NCBI RefSeq assembly: GCF_001650495.1
Contig: NZ_LWCS01000022.1
Coordinates: forward strand, 54,426-118,425
Direction: 5' to 3'
Source of the DNA: Mycolicibacterium iranicum
Lineage (GTDB): Bacteria > Actinomycetota > Actinomycetes > Mycobacteriales > Mycobacteriaceae
DNA: 64,000 bases
Shown: positions 53,894 to 64,000 of the stretch, one piece after another
Numbering within the stretch: position 1 is the stretch's first letter
How the letters are laid out: each line of letters begins with the position of its first letter
Made by a program: the position numbers and the translations under genes
Notes under the pieces: model-generated
What the model saw: the letters and a program-made list of their open reading frames with translations, nothing else
What the model was told of the DNA's origin: nothing
Database searches by the model: none

Positions 53894-54523
53894 GTGGCCG
53901 TGCTCGACCTCGTCCTTCCTTTGCAGTGCGGCGGCTGCGATGCCGTCGCGACCCCGTGGTGTCCCGAATGCGCCGAGGCGCTCAGGGTCCGCGACGACGA
54001 ACCGCACCTGATCACGCCCCGGCTCGACCCCGGTGTACCGGTGCTGTCGCTCGGGCGCTACGCAGGCCCACGACGACGCGCCATCGTCGCGTTGAAAGAG
54101 CATGGCCGCACCGATCTTTACGGCCCGCTCGCGGCAGCGCTGCACGACGCGATCGAGCACCTGCTCGTGTGGGGGGTCCTCCAGCTGCCGCTGAGGCTCG
54201 TCCCCGCGCCCACCCGCCGCTCATCAGCCCGCCGCCGTGGCGGCGACCCCGTCACCAAGATCGCGAAAGCCGCCGCCGGTCCAGGCGTCACCGTGGCGCC
54301 GGCCCTGCGCTTCAGGGCTTTCACTCGCGACTCCGTCGGGCTGTCGAGCTCGGCGCGGCAACGCAACGTCGCCGGCCGCGTGCGCCTCCTCGCCACCGTC
54401 CGGGGCGCCGTCGTGTTGGTGGACGACGTCGTGACCACCGGCGCCACCATGACCGAGTCTGTGCGCGTTCTACACACCGCCGGAGTCGACGTCGTGGCCG
54501 CTATAGCACTCGCCAACGCCTAA
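53894..54523 (+). CDS. ComF-family phosphoribosyltransferase-like protein (Rv3242c-like)
   Basis: A 209-residue protein. The N-terminus has a zinc-finger-like C-x2-C ... C-x2-C (LQCGGCDAVATPWCPECAEA), then LGRYAGPRRRAIVALKEHGR and the PRTase core RLLATVRGAVVLVDDVVTTG with ATMTESVRVLHTAG (PRPP-binding VLVDDVVTTG). In naturally competent bacteria ComF acts in DNA uptake; in mycobacteria the role is unknown. Starts at GTG 53894. Confidence 0.88.
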   Translation: MAVLDLVLPLQCGGCDAVATPWCPECAEALRVRDDEPHLITPRLDPGVPVLSLGRYAGPRRRAIVALKEHGRTDLYGPLAAALHDAIEHLLVWGVLQLPLRLVPAPTRRSSARRRGGDPVTKIAKAAAGPGVTVAPALRFRAFTRDSVGLSSSARQRNVAGRVRLLATVRGAVVLVDDVVTTGATMTESVRVLHTAGVDVVAAIALANA

Positions 54524-54553
54524 CCCGGTACCGCACCGGACCGAAAGCGGACA

Positions 54554-55564
54554 TCACCCGTCCGCGATGCCCGGAGCCGCCAGCGCCGGCACCACATCTT
54601 CGCGGTGCAGCACGGATCTGGCCGCGACGCCGAACTGATGCAGTTTGTCGACGACGGTCTGACCTTCCGGGGTGTGTCCCCAGATGCTGATTCCCTGATA
54701 GGTCGTTGGCTGCCAGGTGGATTCGTCCACCACGAGGGGATTCCATCCGACCTCCCACTCGAACCCCGACGGCGTCAACGCGTAAAAGGACAGTTCCTTG
54801 TCGTTGGTGTGCTGTCCCACCGACAACGCCATGTCGAAGCCGAGCTGGGTGACCCGCTGATAGGAGGCCACCATGTCGTCGAGGGAGGCCACCTGGACGT
54901 TGACGTGTTGCACCCGGGTGCGAATCGGGTTGACCGGCAACAGGTTCACCGATGCGATGGCGACCGAGTGATGACGCTCGTTGACCCGCAGGAAGCGAAT
55001 CTTGAGCTTCATGCCGTTGATGGTCTCGTCGATGTAGTCGGACAGGCGGGCGTCGAACACGTGGTTGTAGTAGCCGCGCACCAGGTGCGGTTTTTTCGTG
55101 GCCAGCGCGACGTGCCCCATGCCGCCGGCTCCGGTCACGAATCCGCTGCCGGGGATGTCGATCGGCATCGATGTGGTGTGCGCGGCGGTGTACACCTCTT
55201 GGCTGAGTCCGTTCGGCCCGGGAAAGCGAAGGAACCGCTCGACGCCGCGCAGCTTGGCCTCGTCGTCGGAACCTTCCACGCTCGGCACCTGATGGTCGGC
55301 GACACGGCGACTGATCTCGTCGAAGGTGGTGTGGTCGTCGAGCTGCCAGCCCAGCGCCACGACATCCTCGGCCGGGCCCCGCTGCAGTAGCACCCGGCAT
55401 TCGTTGGCGTCGAGCCGGAACCGCATGGTGTCCGAGGCCATCTCGTCGACGTGCATCCCGATCGCGTCCCGGCCGAACCGCCGCCAGTCGTCGAACTTTT
55501 CAGTCTCGATGACGACGTAGCCCAGGTGCACGTTGCCGAATACCGACGTGTGCGCAGCGACCAT
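54554..55564 (-). CDS. Extradiol ring-cleavage dioxygenase (type I, two-domain VOC)
   Basis: A 336-residue Fe(II) enzyme cleaving catechols next to the hydroxyls. N-terminal VOC domain (FGNVHLGYVVIETEKFDDWR); C-terminal catalytic domain with His in GGMGHVALATKK, His in RTRVQHVNVQVASLDDMV and Glu in PSGFEWEVGWNPLVVDEST, the 2-His-1-Glu triad, plus HHSVAIA. It is longer at the C-terminus than BphC/HsaC (about 300). ATG 55564 overlaps the stop of the hydrolase gene upstream. Substrate unknown (biphenyl-, phenylpropionate- or steroid-type catechol). Confidence 0.9.
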   Translation of the reverse strand: MVAAHTSVFGNVHLGYVVIETEKFDDWRRFGRDAIGMHVDEMASDTMRFRLDANECRVLLQRGPAEDVVALGWQLDDHTTFDEISRRVADHQVPSVEGSDDEAKLRGVERFLRFPGPNGLSQEVYTAAHTTSMPIDIPGSGFVTGAGGMGHVALATKKPHLVRGYYNHVFDARLSDYIDETINGMKLKIRFLRVNERHHSVAIASVNLLPVNPIRTRVQHVNVQVASLDDMVASYQRVTQLGFDMALSVGQHTNDKELSFYALTPSGFEWEVGWNPLVVDESTWQPTTYQGISIWGHTPEGQTVVDKLHQFGVAARSVLHREDVVPALAAPGIADG

Positions 55565-56412
55565 CACCGACCTCCCAAGAACGTGGCGGTGACGGCGTTG
55601 AACAGCTCGGCGCGCTCCCACTGGACCCAGTGGCCGGTGTTGGCGGCGACGAGCACGTCTGCGTTGGGCATCCGGTTGCCCAGCATCGCTGCGCCGCTTG
55701 GCTTGTTGACCTTGTCCTCGCGCCCCCAGATAACCAGCGTGGGCGTTGCAAGCGTGGTCAGCCGAGCATCCCGGGTGAAGTCCATCCGCCATAGCGTGCG
55801 CAGGCCGGCGGGGCGCTGCAACGGCGGCTTGGCCACCACTTCGGGATCAATCGAAGCGCGGTAACGGGATTCGATCAGCGATTCGGGCACCGCGTCGCCG
55901 TCGTGAACGAGGTAGGTGCGGATGAAGGCGCGCAGTTTGTCGATGCTCGGACCGTCGCCGCCGTAGTAGGCGAGCAGGCTCTTCAAGCCGTCGGTGGGCA
56001 GTCCACGCGTCGTGCCGACGCCGCCCGGGCCCATCAGCACGAGTTTGTCCACCCGGTGCGGGGTGTCCAGGGCGAGCCGCAGAGCGCATGCCCCGCCGTA
56101 GGAGTTGCCGACCAGATGCGCAGAGTCGATGCCGAGTTGATCGAGCATTCCCCGGATGTGGTGGGCGAGGTAGCCGAAGGGGTCGCTACCGTCCACACCT
56201 TTCGACGAGCGGCCGTAGCCGGGCATATCGGGAACGATGACGTGGAAGCGCTCGGCGAGGGCGTCGATGTTGCGGGAGTAGTTCGACACCCCCGAGGCGC
56301 CAGGACCGCCGCCGTGAAGGAGGACGACGGGCGCGCCCGCGCCCTTCTCGGCAAGGAAGATCTCTCTGCCGTCGACGCGAACTGTGCGTTCGGTGATTGT
56401 GCTGCTGGTCAT
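55564..56412 (-). CDS. Meta-cleavage product hydrolase (BphD/HsaD/MhpC-like)
   Basis: A 282-residue alpha/beta hydrolase splitting C-C bonds in meta-cleavage products. Oxyanion-hole segment VLLHGGGPGASGVSNYSRNI, nucleophile in AHLVGNSYGGACALRLALDT (G-N-S-Y-G-G), acid in IWGREDKVNKPSGA and His in VAANTGHWVQWERAELFNAV. The nucleophile motif and HGGGPGASG are typical of MCP hydrolases. Lies between the monooxygenase and dioxygenase genes in the same direction. Confidence 0.92.
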   Translation of the reverse strand: MTSSTITERTVRVDGREIFLAEKGAGAPVVLLHGGGPGASGVSNYSRNIDALAERFHVIVPDMPGYGRSSKGVDGSDPFGYLAHHIRGMLDQLGIDSAHLVGNSYGGACALRLALDTPHRVDKLVLMGPGGVGTTRGLPTDGLKSLLAYYGGDGPSIDKLRAFIRTYLVHDGDAVPESLIESRYRASIDPEVVAKPPLQRPAGLRTLWRMDFTRDARLTTLATPTLVIWGREDKVNKPSGAAMLGNRMPNADVLVAANTGHWVQWERAELFNAVTATFLGGR

Positions 56413-56421
56413 TTCGTGTCC

Positions 56422-57969
56422 TTACGCGATGAATCCGGCGGGAGGTGTGGGCAAGGGTTGGTTGGTGTGCGCGCCGGCGTAGATGAACCCGTCGGGGCGC
56501 ACCACGACCGTGGACGCGTTCTTTTTTTCGAGCCACCGAGTCAGCGACCCGTCACAGTCGACGATGCTGTCGGGGCCCGGCACCGTCCCGGGTGAGGTGA
56601 TCCTGATGATGGGGACGCCGGCTGATCGCCAGGCGGACACATCGGGTGGCGACCCGACGTGCAGAACGTTCCAACGGCCACCGAGGACGTCGTCGAGACG
56701 GACGGTGTCACCCTTCTCGTCCATGACGGACGGCTGGGGGATCAGCCAACCGGTCGCGCCATTGCCGTTGTTCGCCACGAACCCGTCTCCGTAGTGGGCA
56801 TCGGGCAGCCACCGGTGATTTCGCAGCCAGGTGAGGAAGTAGGGCAACCGGCTGGCGGTGCGGAAGATGTGGTTGCGCGCCGTAGCGCGCCAGCGGTTGC
56901 GCTGGATGATGAGCTTGCCGGTCTTGACGGCCCGCTCGGTGACTTCCTTGACGTGGGGCAACCGTTCGGCCTGATAGGTGTCCAGCACCGACTCGGGCAG
57001 TTTGCCGCCCAGCACCGCGGCGAGTTTCCAGCACAGGTTGCCGACGTCGCGCACACCGGCGCACATGCCTTGACCGATCCAGGGGGGCATGGCGTGGGCG
57101 GCATCACCGGCGAGGAAGATCCTCCCGACCCGCCACCGGTCGGCGAACCGGACATGGTGGCTGTAGCAGGCATAACCGAGGATCTCGACGTTCTTTTCGC
57201 TGATTCCCTGTCCGCGCAACACCTTCCAGATCGCGTCCTCGTTGAGCAGGTCGCGTTCGTCCTCGTCGCCCCGGACCGGGAACTCCCAACGGTGATGGCC
57301 CAGCGGGGTCGGGCAGTCGACGGTGGGCCGATCGGGGTTGCAGTGGAAGCGGAGCCGATCGTGGCCCGGCCACTCGACGAGCACCTTGGTGTCGATGACG
57401 ATCCAGCGTTCGGCGAAAGTGCGTCCACTGAAACCGATTCCGAGCTGCGCGCGGGTTGCGCTCGACCCACCGTCGGCGGCGATCACGTACGACGCCCGGA
57501 TCCGGCGGAACTCGTCGACCCTGAGGTCGGCAAGCATCAACTCGACGTGATCTGGTCGCTGGATGAGCCGCAGGCATTCATGCTCGAGCAGCAGGGAGAC
57601 GTTGGGGAAGCGGTCGACGCCGGCCCGCAGCACCTTTTCCAGGGCGGGTTGATAGATGAACTGTTGGGGTGGGTGGCCGTTGCCGCGGGAGGCGGGAAGC
57701 AGTTTGACGAACGGTACCCCGTCGGCGTCGACGAAGTTCGCTCCGCAGCCCGGTTGCATGTCGGCGTTGAGCCGATCAGCGAGCCCGACCTGCTGCCAGA
57801 TCCGCAGCACTTCCTCGTCGGTGGAGATGGCGCGTGCACGCGCATAGATGTCGGGGTCGCGTTCGACCACCACGACGGTGAGCCCCATTTGTCCCAGCAG
57901 GTTCGCCGCGGTGACGCCGACGGGGCCGTAGCCGACGATCGCAACGTCGTAAGTCATCTGATCGGCCAC
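56422..57969 (-). CDS. FAD-dependent aromatic monooxygenase (MhpA-like)
   Basis: A 515-residue flavoprotein hydroxylase. VAIVGYGPVGVTAANLLGQM (FAD Rossmann), RARAISTDEEVLRIWQQVGL, VIAADGGSSATRAQLGIGFS (DG motif) and RIFLAGDAAHAMPPWIGQGM with CAGVRDVGNLCWKLAAVL (GD..H..pp..GQGM). The C-terminal thioredoxin-like domain is also present. It resembles 3-(3-hydroxyphenyl)propionate hydroxylases, which add the second hydroxyl needed for ring cleavage. First gene of the minus-strand catabolic operon; divergent from the TetR gene. Confidence 0.9.
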   Translation of the reverse strand: MADQMTYDVAIVGYGPVGVTAANLLGQMGLTVVVVERDPDIYARARAISTDEEVLRIWQQVGLADRLNADMQPGCGANFVDADGVPFVKLLPASRGNGHPPQQFIYQPALEKVLRAGVDRFPNVSLLLEHECLRLIQRPDHVELMLADLRVDEFRRIRASYVIAADGGSSATRAQLGIGFSGRTFAERWIVIDTKVLVEWPGHDRLRFHCNPDRPTVDCPTPLGHHRWEFPVRGDEDERDLLNEDAIWKVLRGQGISEKNVEILGYACYSHHVRFADRWRVGRIFLAGDAAHAMPPWIGQGMCAGVRDVGNLCWKLAAVLGGKLPESVLDTYQAERLPHVKEVTERAVKTGKLIIQRNRWRATARNHIFRTASRLPYFLTWLRNHRWLPDAHYGDGFVANNGNGATGWLIPQPSVMDEKGDTVRLDDVLGGRWNVLHVGSPPDVSAWRSAGVPIIRITSPGTVPGPDSIVDCDGSLTRWLEKKNASTVVVRPDGFIYAGAHTNQPLPTPPAGFIA

Positions 57970-57997
57970 GATCGGCTCCTTTGTCCGCAGTTGTTAA

Positions 57998-58013
57998 TGT
58001 AGTGATCCATACA
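57998..58013 (+). promoter_or_regulatory. Candidate TetR operator between catabolic operon and regulator
   Basis: Imperfect 16-bp palindrome TGTAGTGATCCATACA (TGTA-2-GATC-2-TACA) in the middle of the 88-base gap between the divergent FAD monooxygenase and TetR genes. The position suits co-regulation of both. Confidence 0.45.
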
Positions 58014-58057
58014 GTAAGCTCGGGATGCGTGATCGTCAACACCCCTGAGGAGGCCGC

Positions 58058-58711
58058 GTGACCGATGTCAACTCTTCGAAGTCGTCCGGAAACCGGGCGC
58101 GGCGAACCCGCGTCAACGGTGAGCAGTCCCGGGAACGCATCCTCGATGCTGCGACGGAAGTCGCGACCGAGCGCGGCTACGACGGCACCACGATCTCCCT
58201 GGTCAGCAAGAAGAGCGGGTTACCACCCACCTCGATCTATTGGCATTTCACGGACAAGGACGACTTGATCGCGGCCGTCATCGAGCGCAGTTTCGCGCGC
58301 TGGCTGGCCGCGCTGGACTGGCCGGGCGCCGAGGCGCTGCACGTCCAGGCCAGGCTCATCGGACCGCAGGTCGCCAAAGCCCTGCTGGATGCGCCCGACT
58401 TCCTCCGACTCGGGCTGATGCTGGCACTGGAGCACCGTCCGGTGGAACCGCGCGCACGCGAGATGTTCCTGCAGGTCCGCGCGGAGGCCTTCCGCCGATT
58501 CGAAGGGATCATTCGTGGCCTCGCCCCAGAACTGGATGACGAGGGTGCGCGGTTGATCACGACCTACGCGATAGCCGGAGCCGACGGGTTGTTCATCGCC
58601 AAAGAAGTCGGCGGCGACTCCGTCGACCTCATCGCGTTGTTCGAACTCCACGCCCGGGTGGTCTTCGAGGTGGCGCACACCCTGATCGGTTCGGCGGGAG
58701 AGTCTGCATGA
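58058..58711 (+). CDS. TetR-family regulator of the aromatic cluster
   Basis: A 217-residue repressor-type protein. Helix-turn-helix: SRERILDAATEVATERGYDG then TTISLVSKKSGLPPTSIYWH and FTDKDDLIAAVIE. The C-terminal domain is hydrophobic enough for a ligand pocket (LLDAPDFLRLGLMLALEHRP). Start GTG 58058 follows GAGGAGG. It is divergent from the hydroxylase gene and shares a 4-base overlap with the hydratase gene downstream, so it likely controls both operons. Confidence 0.9.
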   Translation: MTDVNSSKSSGNRARRTRVNGEQSRERILDAATEVATERGYDGTTISLVSKKSGLPPTSIYWHFTDKDDLIAAVIERSFARWLAALDWPGAEALHVQARLIGPQVAKALLDAPDFLRLGLMLALEHRPVEPRAREMFLQVRAEAFRRFEGIIRGLAPELDDEGARLITTYAIAGADGLFIAKEVGGDSVDLIALFELHARVVFEVAHTLIGSAGESA

Positions 58712-59496
58712 CCAATGCATCCGATCACCTGGTCGCCGCTGCTGACCTGCTGTACGAGGCGCAGTGCCGAGCGGTCCCGATCCCACCGTTGACCGAAACC
58801 TATCCGAATCTCACTGTGGAACAGGCGTATTGGATCCAGCGCCTGAACCTGGCCCGCAACGTCTGTCGGGGTGCGGTGTTGGCTGGGCGCAAGATCGGGT
58901 TGACGTCCGCGCCCATGCAACGGCTCCTCGGCGTCGACGAACCGGACTTCGGCTACGTCCTCGACGAGATGGTGCACACCGACGGAGCCGAAGTGCCCGC
59001 AGCCGCCTTCTGCGCCCCACGCGTCGAGCCCGAGGTCGCCTTCCTGCTCGGTGCGCCGCTGACCGGCCCCGGCGTGACCGCCGGTGACGTGATGGCGGCA
59101 ACCGAGGCGGTCGCCCCGGCGTTGGAGATCGTCGACAGTCGGATCGCCGACTGGCGCATCGCGCTCGCCGACACCATCGCCGACAACGCGAGCTCAGGGG
59201 CGGTGGTGCTGGGGCAGTGGATACCGGTCGCGCAGGCGCCCGCGCTGCCCGACACCACGGCCACGCTCGTCGTCAATCACACCGCCGTCGATACCGGAAC
59301 AGGCGCCGCAGTGATGGGCGATCCCGCCCTCGCCGTCGCCTGGCTGGCCAACGCGCTGGCCGCGTTCGACGTGTCGCTCGAGGCGGGCCAGCTCGTGATG
59401 TCAGGCTCCTACACCACGGCTGCGTTCGTTGATTCCGGAGACCGGGCATCGGCTCACATCAGCGGGTTGGGGACTGTCACAGCGAGTTTCGGTTGA
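58708..59496 (+). CDS. 2-hydroxypenta-2,4-dienoate (2-keto-4-pentenoate) hydratase
   Basis: A 262-residue FAH-superfamily lyase adding water to the dienoate released by the MCP hydrolase. Motifs: LARNVCRGAVLAGRKIGLTS, GVDEPDFGYVLDEMVHTDGA, FCAPRVEPEVAFLLGAPLTG (metal ligands E-x-E), EAVAPALEIVDSRIADWRIA and GDPALAVAWLANALAAFDVS. MhpD/HsaE-like. The ATG overlaps the TetR stop (ATGA). No aldolase or aldehyde dehydrogenase (MhpE/F, HsaF/G) follows, so the last steps must be encoded elsewhere. Confidence 0.92.
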   Translation: MTNASDHLVAAADLLYEAQCRAVPIPPLTETYPNLTVEQAYWIQRLNLARNVCRGAVLAGRKIGLTSAPMQRLLGVDEPDFGYVLDEMVHTDGAEVPAAAFCAPRVEPEVAFLLGAPLTGPGVTAGDVMAATEAVAPALEIVDSRIADWRIALADTIADNASSGAVVLGQWIPVAQAPALPDTTATLVVNHTAVDTGTGAAVMGDPALAVAWLANALAAFDVSLEAGQLVMSGSYTTAAFVDSGDRASAHISGLGTVTASFG

Positions 59497-59936
59497 GAAA
59501 AGTTCGGCTTGATCGTCCGCCGGCGGTGGAGACCTGCGTGTGCCTCGTCGTCATCGGGATCATGCAGGTCGGGTGGCGCCGACCGCTGACCTGAGCGCGG
59601 CGTCCTGCAAACCGGCGTGGCGGCCGAGCGGGCACGGGCGGTACGGCGCGGCGGCAGCCGATTACCCCGACATCAATCCCTCGTGAAGAACTGAAAACAG
59701 GTCGGCTGAATCAGTGGCACGGCAGGTGAACAGCGACTACCGTCGGCACCAATCATCCGTGAACACTTCACGGCGGCGCTCAGAACGAAAGCGCCGGTAT
59801 CGCGTCAGCGGTAGGAGGTGATCAGTCGACACCTTGCTCCGGCGAGCGGCGCGATCACTTATGCCCCGTCGGCGCGATTTCTTCCTGGCCGGCACGCCAC
59901 CGCGTGCAATTGCGAAAGAGAATCGAGTTGCCAAGT
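59497..59936. other. Intergenic region before hpf
   Basis: About 440 bases with no convincing gene. It contains a perfect 7-bp inverted repeat at 59757-59773 (CCGTGAA, 3-base loop, TTCACGG). An out-of-frame open stretch near 59820-59930 has a poor codon pattern. The hpf promoter is expected here but I cannot mark boxes with confidence. Confidence 0.4.
59757..59773 (+). promoter_or_regulatory. 17-bp palindrome upstream of hpf
   Basis: CCGTGAACACTTCACGG: perfect 7-bp arms with a 3-base centre. A candidate regulator site or leader hairpin, 164 bases upstream of the hpf ATG. Confidence 0.4.
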
Positions 59937-60620
59937 ATGTCAAGTCATTCCGTCAGGTCCGACAGCACGATGGTCATGGATTCCGAAAGCACGAGCGACG
60001 TTTCAGACCAACCCAGCGCCGAGGTCGTGGTCAAAGGCCGCAACGTGGAAGTCCCCGACCACTTCCGGGTGTACGTCGCCGAGAAACTCTCCCGGCTGGA
60101 ACGTTTCGACCGCTCGATCTACCTCTTCGACGTCGAGCTCGACCACGAGAAGAACCGCCGCCAGCGCAAGAACTGTCAGCATGTGGAGATCACCGCCAGG
60201 GGCCGCGGGCCCGTCGTGCGCGGAGAGGCGTGCGCCGACAGCTTCTACGGCGCCTTCGAAGGTGCTATGAGCAAACTCGAAGCCAGGCTGCGCAAAAGCA
60301 AGGACCGCCGAAAGATCCACTACGGCGACAAGACGCCCGTCTCGCTGCACGAAGCGACAGCACTCGACCGGCTCGAAGCGGCGTTCGCCCCGCTCACACA
60401 AGCCGCTGCCCCGCCCGAGGCCGCCGTCGAGGAGCACGAGCCCGGTCGCATCGTGCGCGTCAAGGAGCATCCCGCCGAACCGATGACGGTCGACGACGCC
60501 CTCTATGAGATGGAGCTCGTCGGTCACGACTTCTTCCTCTTCCACGACAAGGAGTCCGACCGGCCCTGTGTCGTCTACCGCAGGCACGCCTACGACTACG
60601 GATTGATCAAGCTCGCCTGA
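59937..60620 (+). CDS. hpf: Long-form ribosome hibernation promoting factor
   Basis: A 227-residue protein (Rv3241c-like). N-terminal S30AE domain (VVVKGRNVEVPDHFRVYVAE, LERFDRSIYLFDVELDHEKN, QHVEITARGRGPVVRGEACA, DSFYGAFEGAMSKLEARLRK), a linker, and a C-terminal dimerisation domain (IVRVKEHPAEPMTVDDALYE, MELVGHDFFLFHDKESDRPC, VVYRRHAYDYGLIKLA). It dimerises 70S ribosomes or stabilises them in stationary phase and hypoxia. Start among ATGs 59904, 59937 and 59970; only residues after about 60010 are conserved. Confidence 0.92.
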   Translation: MSSHSVRSDSTMVMDSESTSDVSDQPSAEVVVKGRNVEVPDHFRVYVAEKLSRLERFDRSIYLFDVELDHEKNRRQRKNCQHVEITARGRGPVVRGEACADSFYGAFEGAMSKLEARLRKSKDRRKIHYGDKTPVSLHEATALDRLEAAFAPLTQAAAPPEAAVEEHEPGRIVRVKEHPAEPMTVDDALYEMELVGHDFFLFHDKESDRPCVVYRRHAYDYGLIKLA

Positions 60621-60632
60621 ACGCTTGACTGG

Positions 60633-60672
60633 GCAGGAATCCCTCGCGAACGCAGTTCCGGGGGATTCTTGC
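60633..60672 (+). terminator. Strong hairpin between hpf and secA1, candidate terminator
   Basis: An 11-bp stem (60633-60643 with 60662-60672, one G-T wobble) and an 18-base loop, 13 bases after the hpf stop. There is no U-tract, as is common in mycobacteria. Confidence 0.5.
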
Positions 60673-60781
60673 TGCGCGGACCGATGCACAGGCTGCTGTT
60701 GGGGCGCGTCGCCTACGATGGTGACGGTCTGTCGCGATGCCGTATCCGACGGAGTTCAGACGAAGAAAAAGGGTTATCAGC

Positions 60782-63625
<2,844 letters not shown>

Positions 63626-63626
63626 C

Positions 63627-64000
63627 TCAGCCGATCTGCAGCGCCACAAGCCGCCAGCCGTCCCGATGGCGTTCGATGCGGCCGGCGATGGCGTGGACGC
63701 GACCACTTCGGGTGAACGATGCGAACACCTCCGCCGCACTCACCTCGTCCGTTGTGCCCGAGCCTGCCGAGCGGACCCGGACGCGGCGCAACGCGGCGCT
63801 GCCTGCGCGGGGCGCCCCGGCGCGGGCGATGACGCAGTCGATGAGGAACGGCGTCATCAGCGGACGCAATTGGGCGACGGGCCTGCGTCGGTCGATCACC
63901 TCGATCACCTGGCGCAGTGCGGTTTCGGCGAAGGTGACCGCGGATCGGGGCGGCGGGATCTCGCGGTGGGCGGGCCGAGGGGAAGACAGAGAGCGTGGGG
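63627..64000 (-). CDS. Rv3235-family protein, N-terminus cut by window end
   Basis: The minus-strand frame is open to the window edge, so at least 123 residues are present and the start lies beyond. The readable part is FAETALRQVIEVIDRRRPVA QLRPLM (in two parts), then FLIDCVIARAGAPRAGSAAL, VRVRSAGSG and RVHAIAGRIERHRDGWRLVA. The (F)AE.ALR...E(V/I).DRRRP..QLRPL pattern and Arg/Ala richness match the actinobacterial Rv3235 family, function unknown. A GTG at 63908 lies inside this conserved region, so it is not the true start. Convergent with secA1, 1 base between stops. Confidence 0.8.
   Translation of the reverse strand, partial: PRSLSSPRPAHREIPPPRSAVTFAETALRQVIEVIDRRRPVAQLRPLMTPFLIDCVIARAGAPRAGSAALRRVRVRSAGSGTTDEVSAAEVFASFTRSGRVHAIAGRIERHRDGWRLVALQIG

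Overview
The window is chromosomal DNA from a fast-growing, environmental-type mycobacterium (Mycolicibacterium-like). The evidence is a high-GC core, GTG/TTG starts, and a gene order from about 11.3 kb to the right end that follows the Mycobacterium tuberculosis Rv3278c-Rv3235 neighbourhood as I remember it: PH-domain protein, GtrA, purK-purE, fadE25, birA, an LCP ligase, rmlD-wbbL-manC, fbiAB, whiB2, manB, the TobH-like protein, manA, alkB-rubA-rubB-alkX, sahH, tmk, mtrA-mtrB-lpqB, comF, hpf, secA1 and an Rv3235-family gene. The synteny is from memory, not from a search.

Layout. (1) 1-11.05 kb is an accessory polysaccharide locus. It holds two GT4-type glycosyltransferases (the first cut by the window edge), a Wzx-like flippase, a GT2 enzyme, a WcaF-like acetyltransferase, a Wzy/ligase-like membrane protein on the minus strand, IS3 transposase debris, a Wzb-like phosphatase, a WbaP/WcaJ-like polyprenyl-phosphate sugar transferase, a divergent cis-prenyltransferase and a UGM-like FAD oxidoreductase. 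The first 5.6 kb is visibly AT-richer than the rest and looks acquired. (2) 11.3-20.8 kb is the pur/fadE25/birA block, with lineage-specific insertions: a YdcF protein, two degenerate FluC-like proteins, a UDP-glucose dehydrogenase and an RHH-GAF protein. (3) 20.8-36.4 kb is envelope and cofactor biosynthesis: arabinogalactan linker (Lcp1, RmlD, WbbL), GDP-mannose supply (ManC, ManB, ManA), F420 (FbiA, FbiB) and WhiB2. (4) 36.3-44.1 kb holds an FAD monooxygenase, an APC permease, the alkane hydroxylase operon with its TetR regulator, S-adenosylhomocysteine hydrolase and a lipoprotein. (5) 44.1-53.4 kb holds a tandem-duplicated exported hydrolase, tmk, an unknown gene, the MtrAB-LpqB system, a Rieske lipoprotein and a DUF4386-like protein. 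(6) 54.5-59.5 kb is an inserted aromatic meta-cleavage cluster under a divergent TetR. (7) hpf, secA1 and a partial Rv3235-family gene close the window.

The most interesting structure is a dispersed, hairpin-forming 56-bp element. Three full copies lie at 19798, 27899 and 53800, and a 19-bp terminal fragment at 26967. One full copy and the fragment flank, as inverted repeats, a gene for a DUF559 (Vsr-like nuclease fold) protein with an AbiEi-like N-terminus. The layout resembles a REP/RAYT-type arrangement or a minimal mobile unit with MITE-like derivatives. Other points of note are two strong hairpins in the sahH leader, a palindrome on the -35 box of alkB, a 27-bp triplication inside purK, and a prenyltransferase/oxidoreductase pair attached to the polysaccharide locus.
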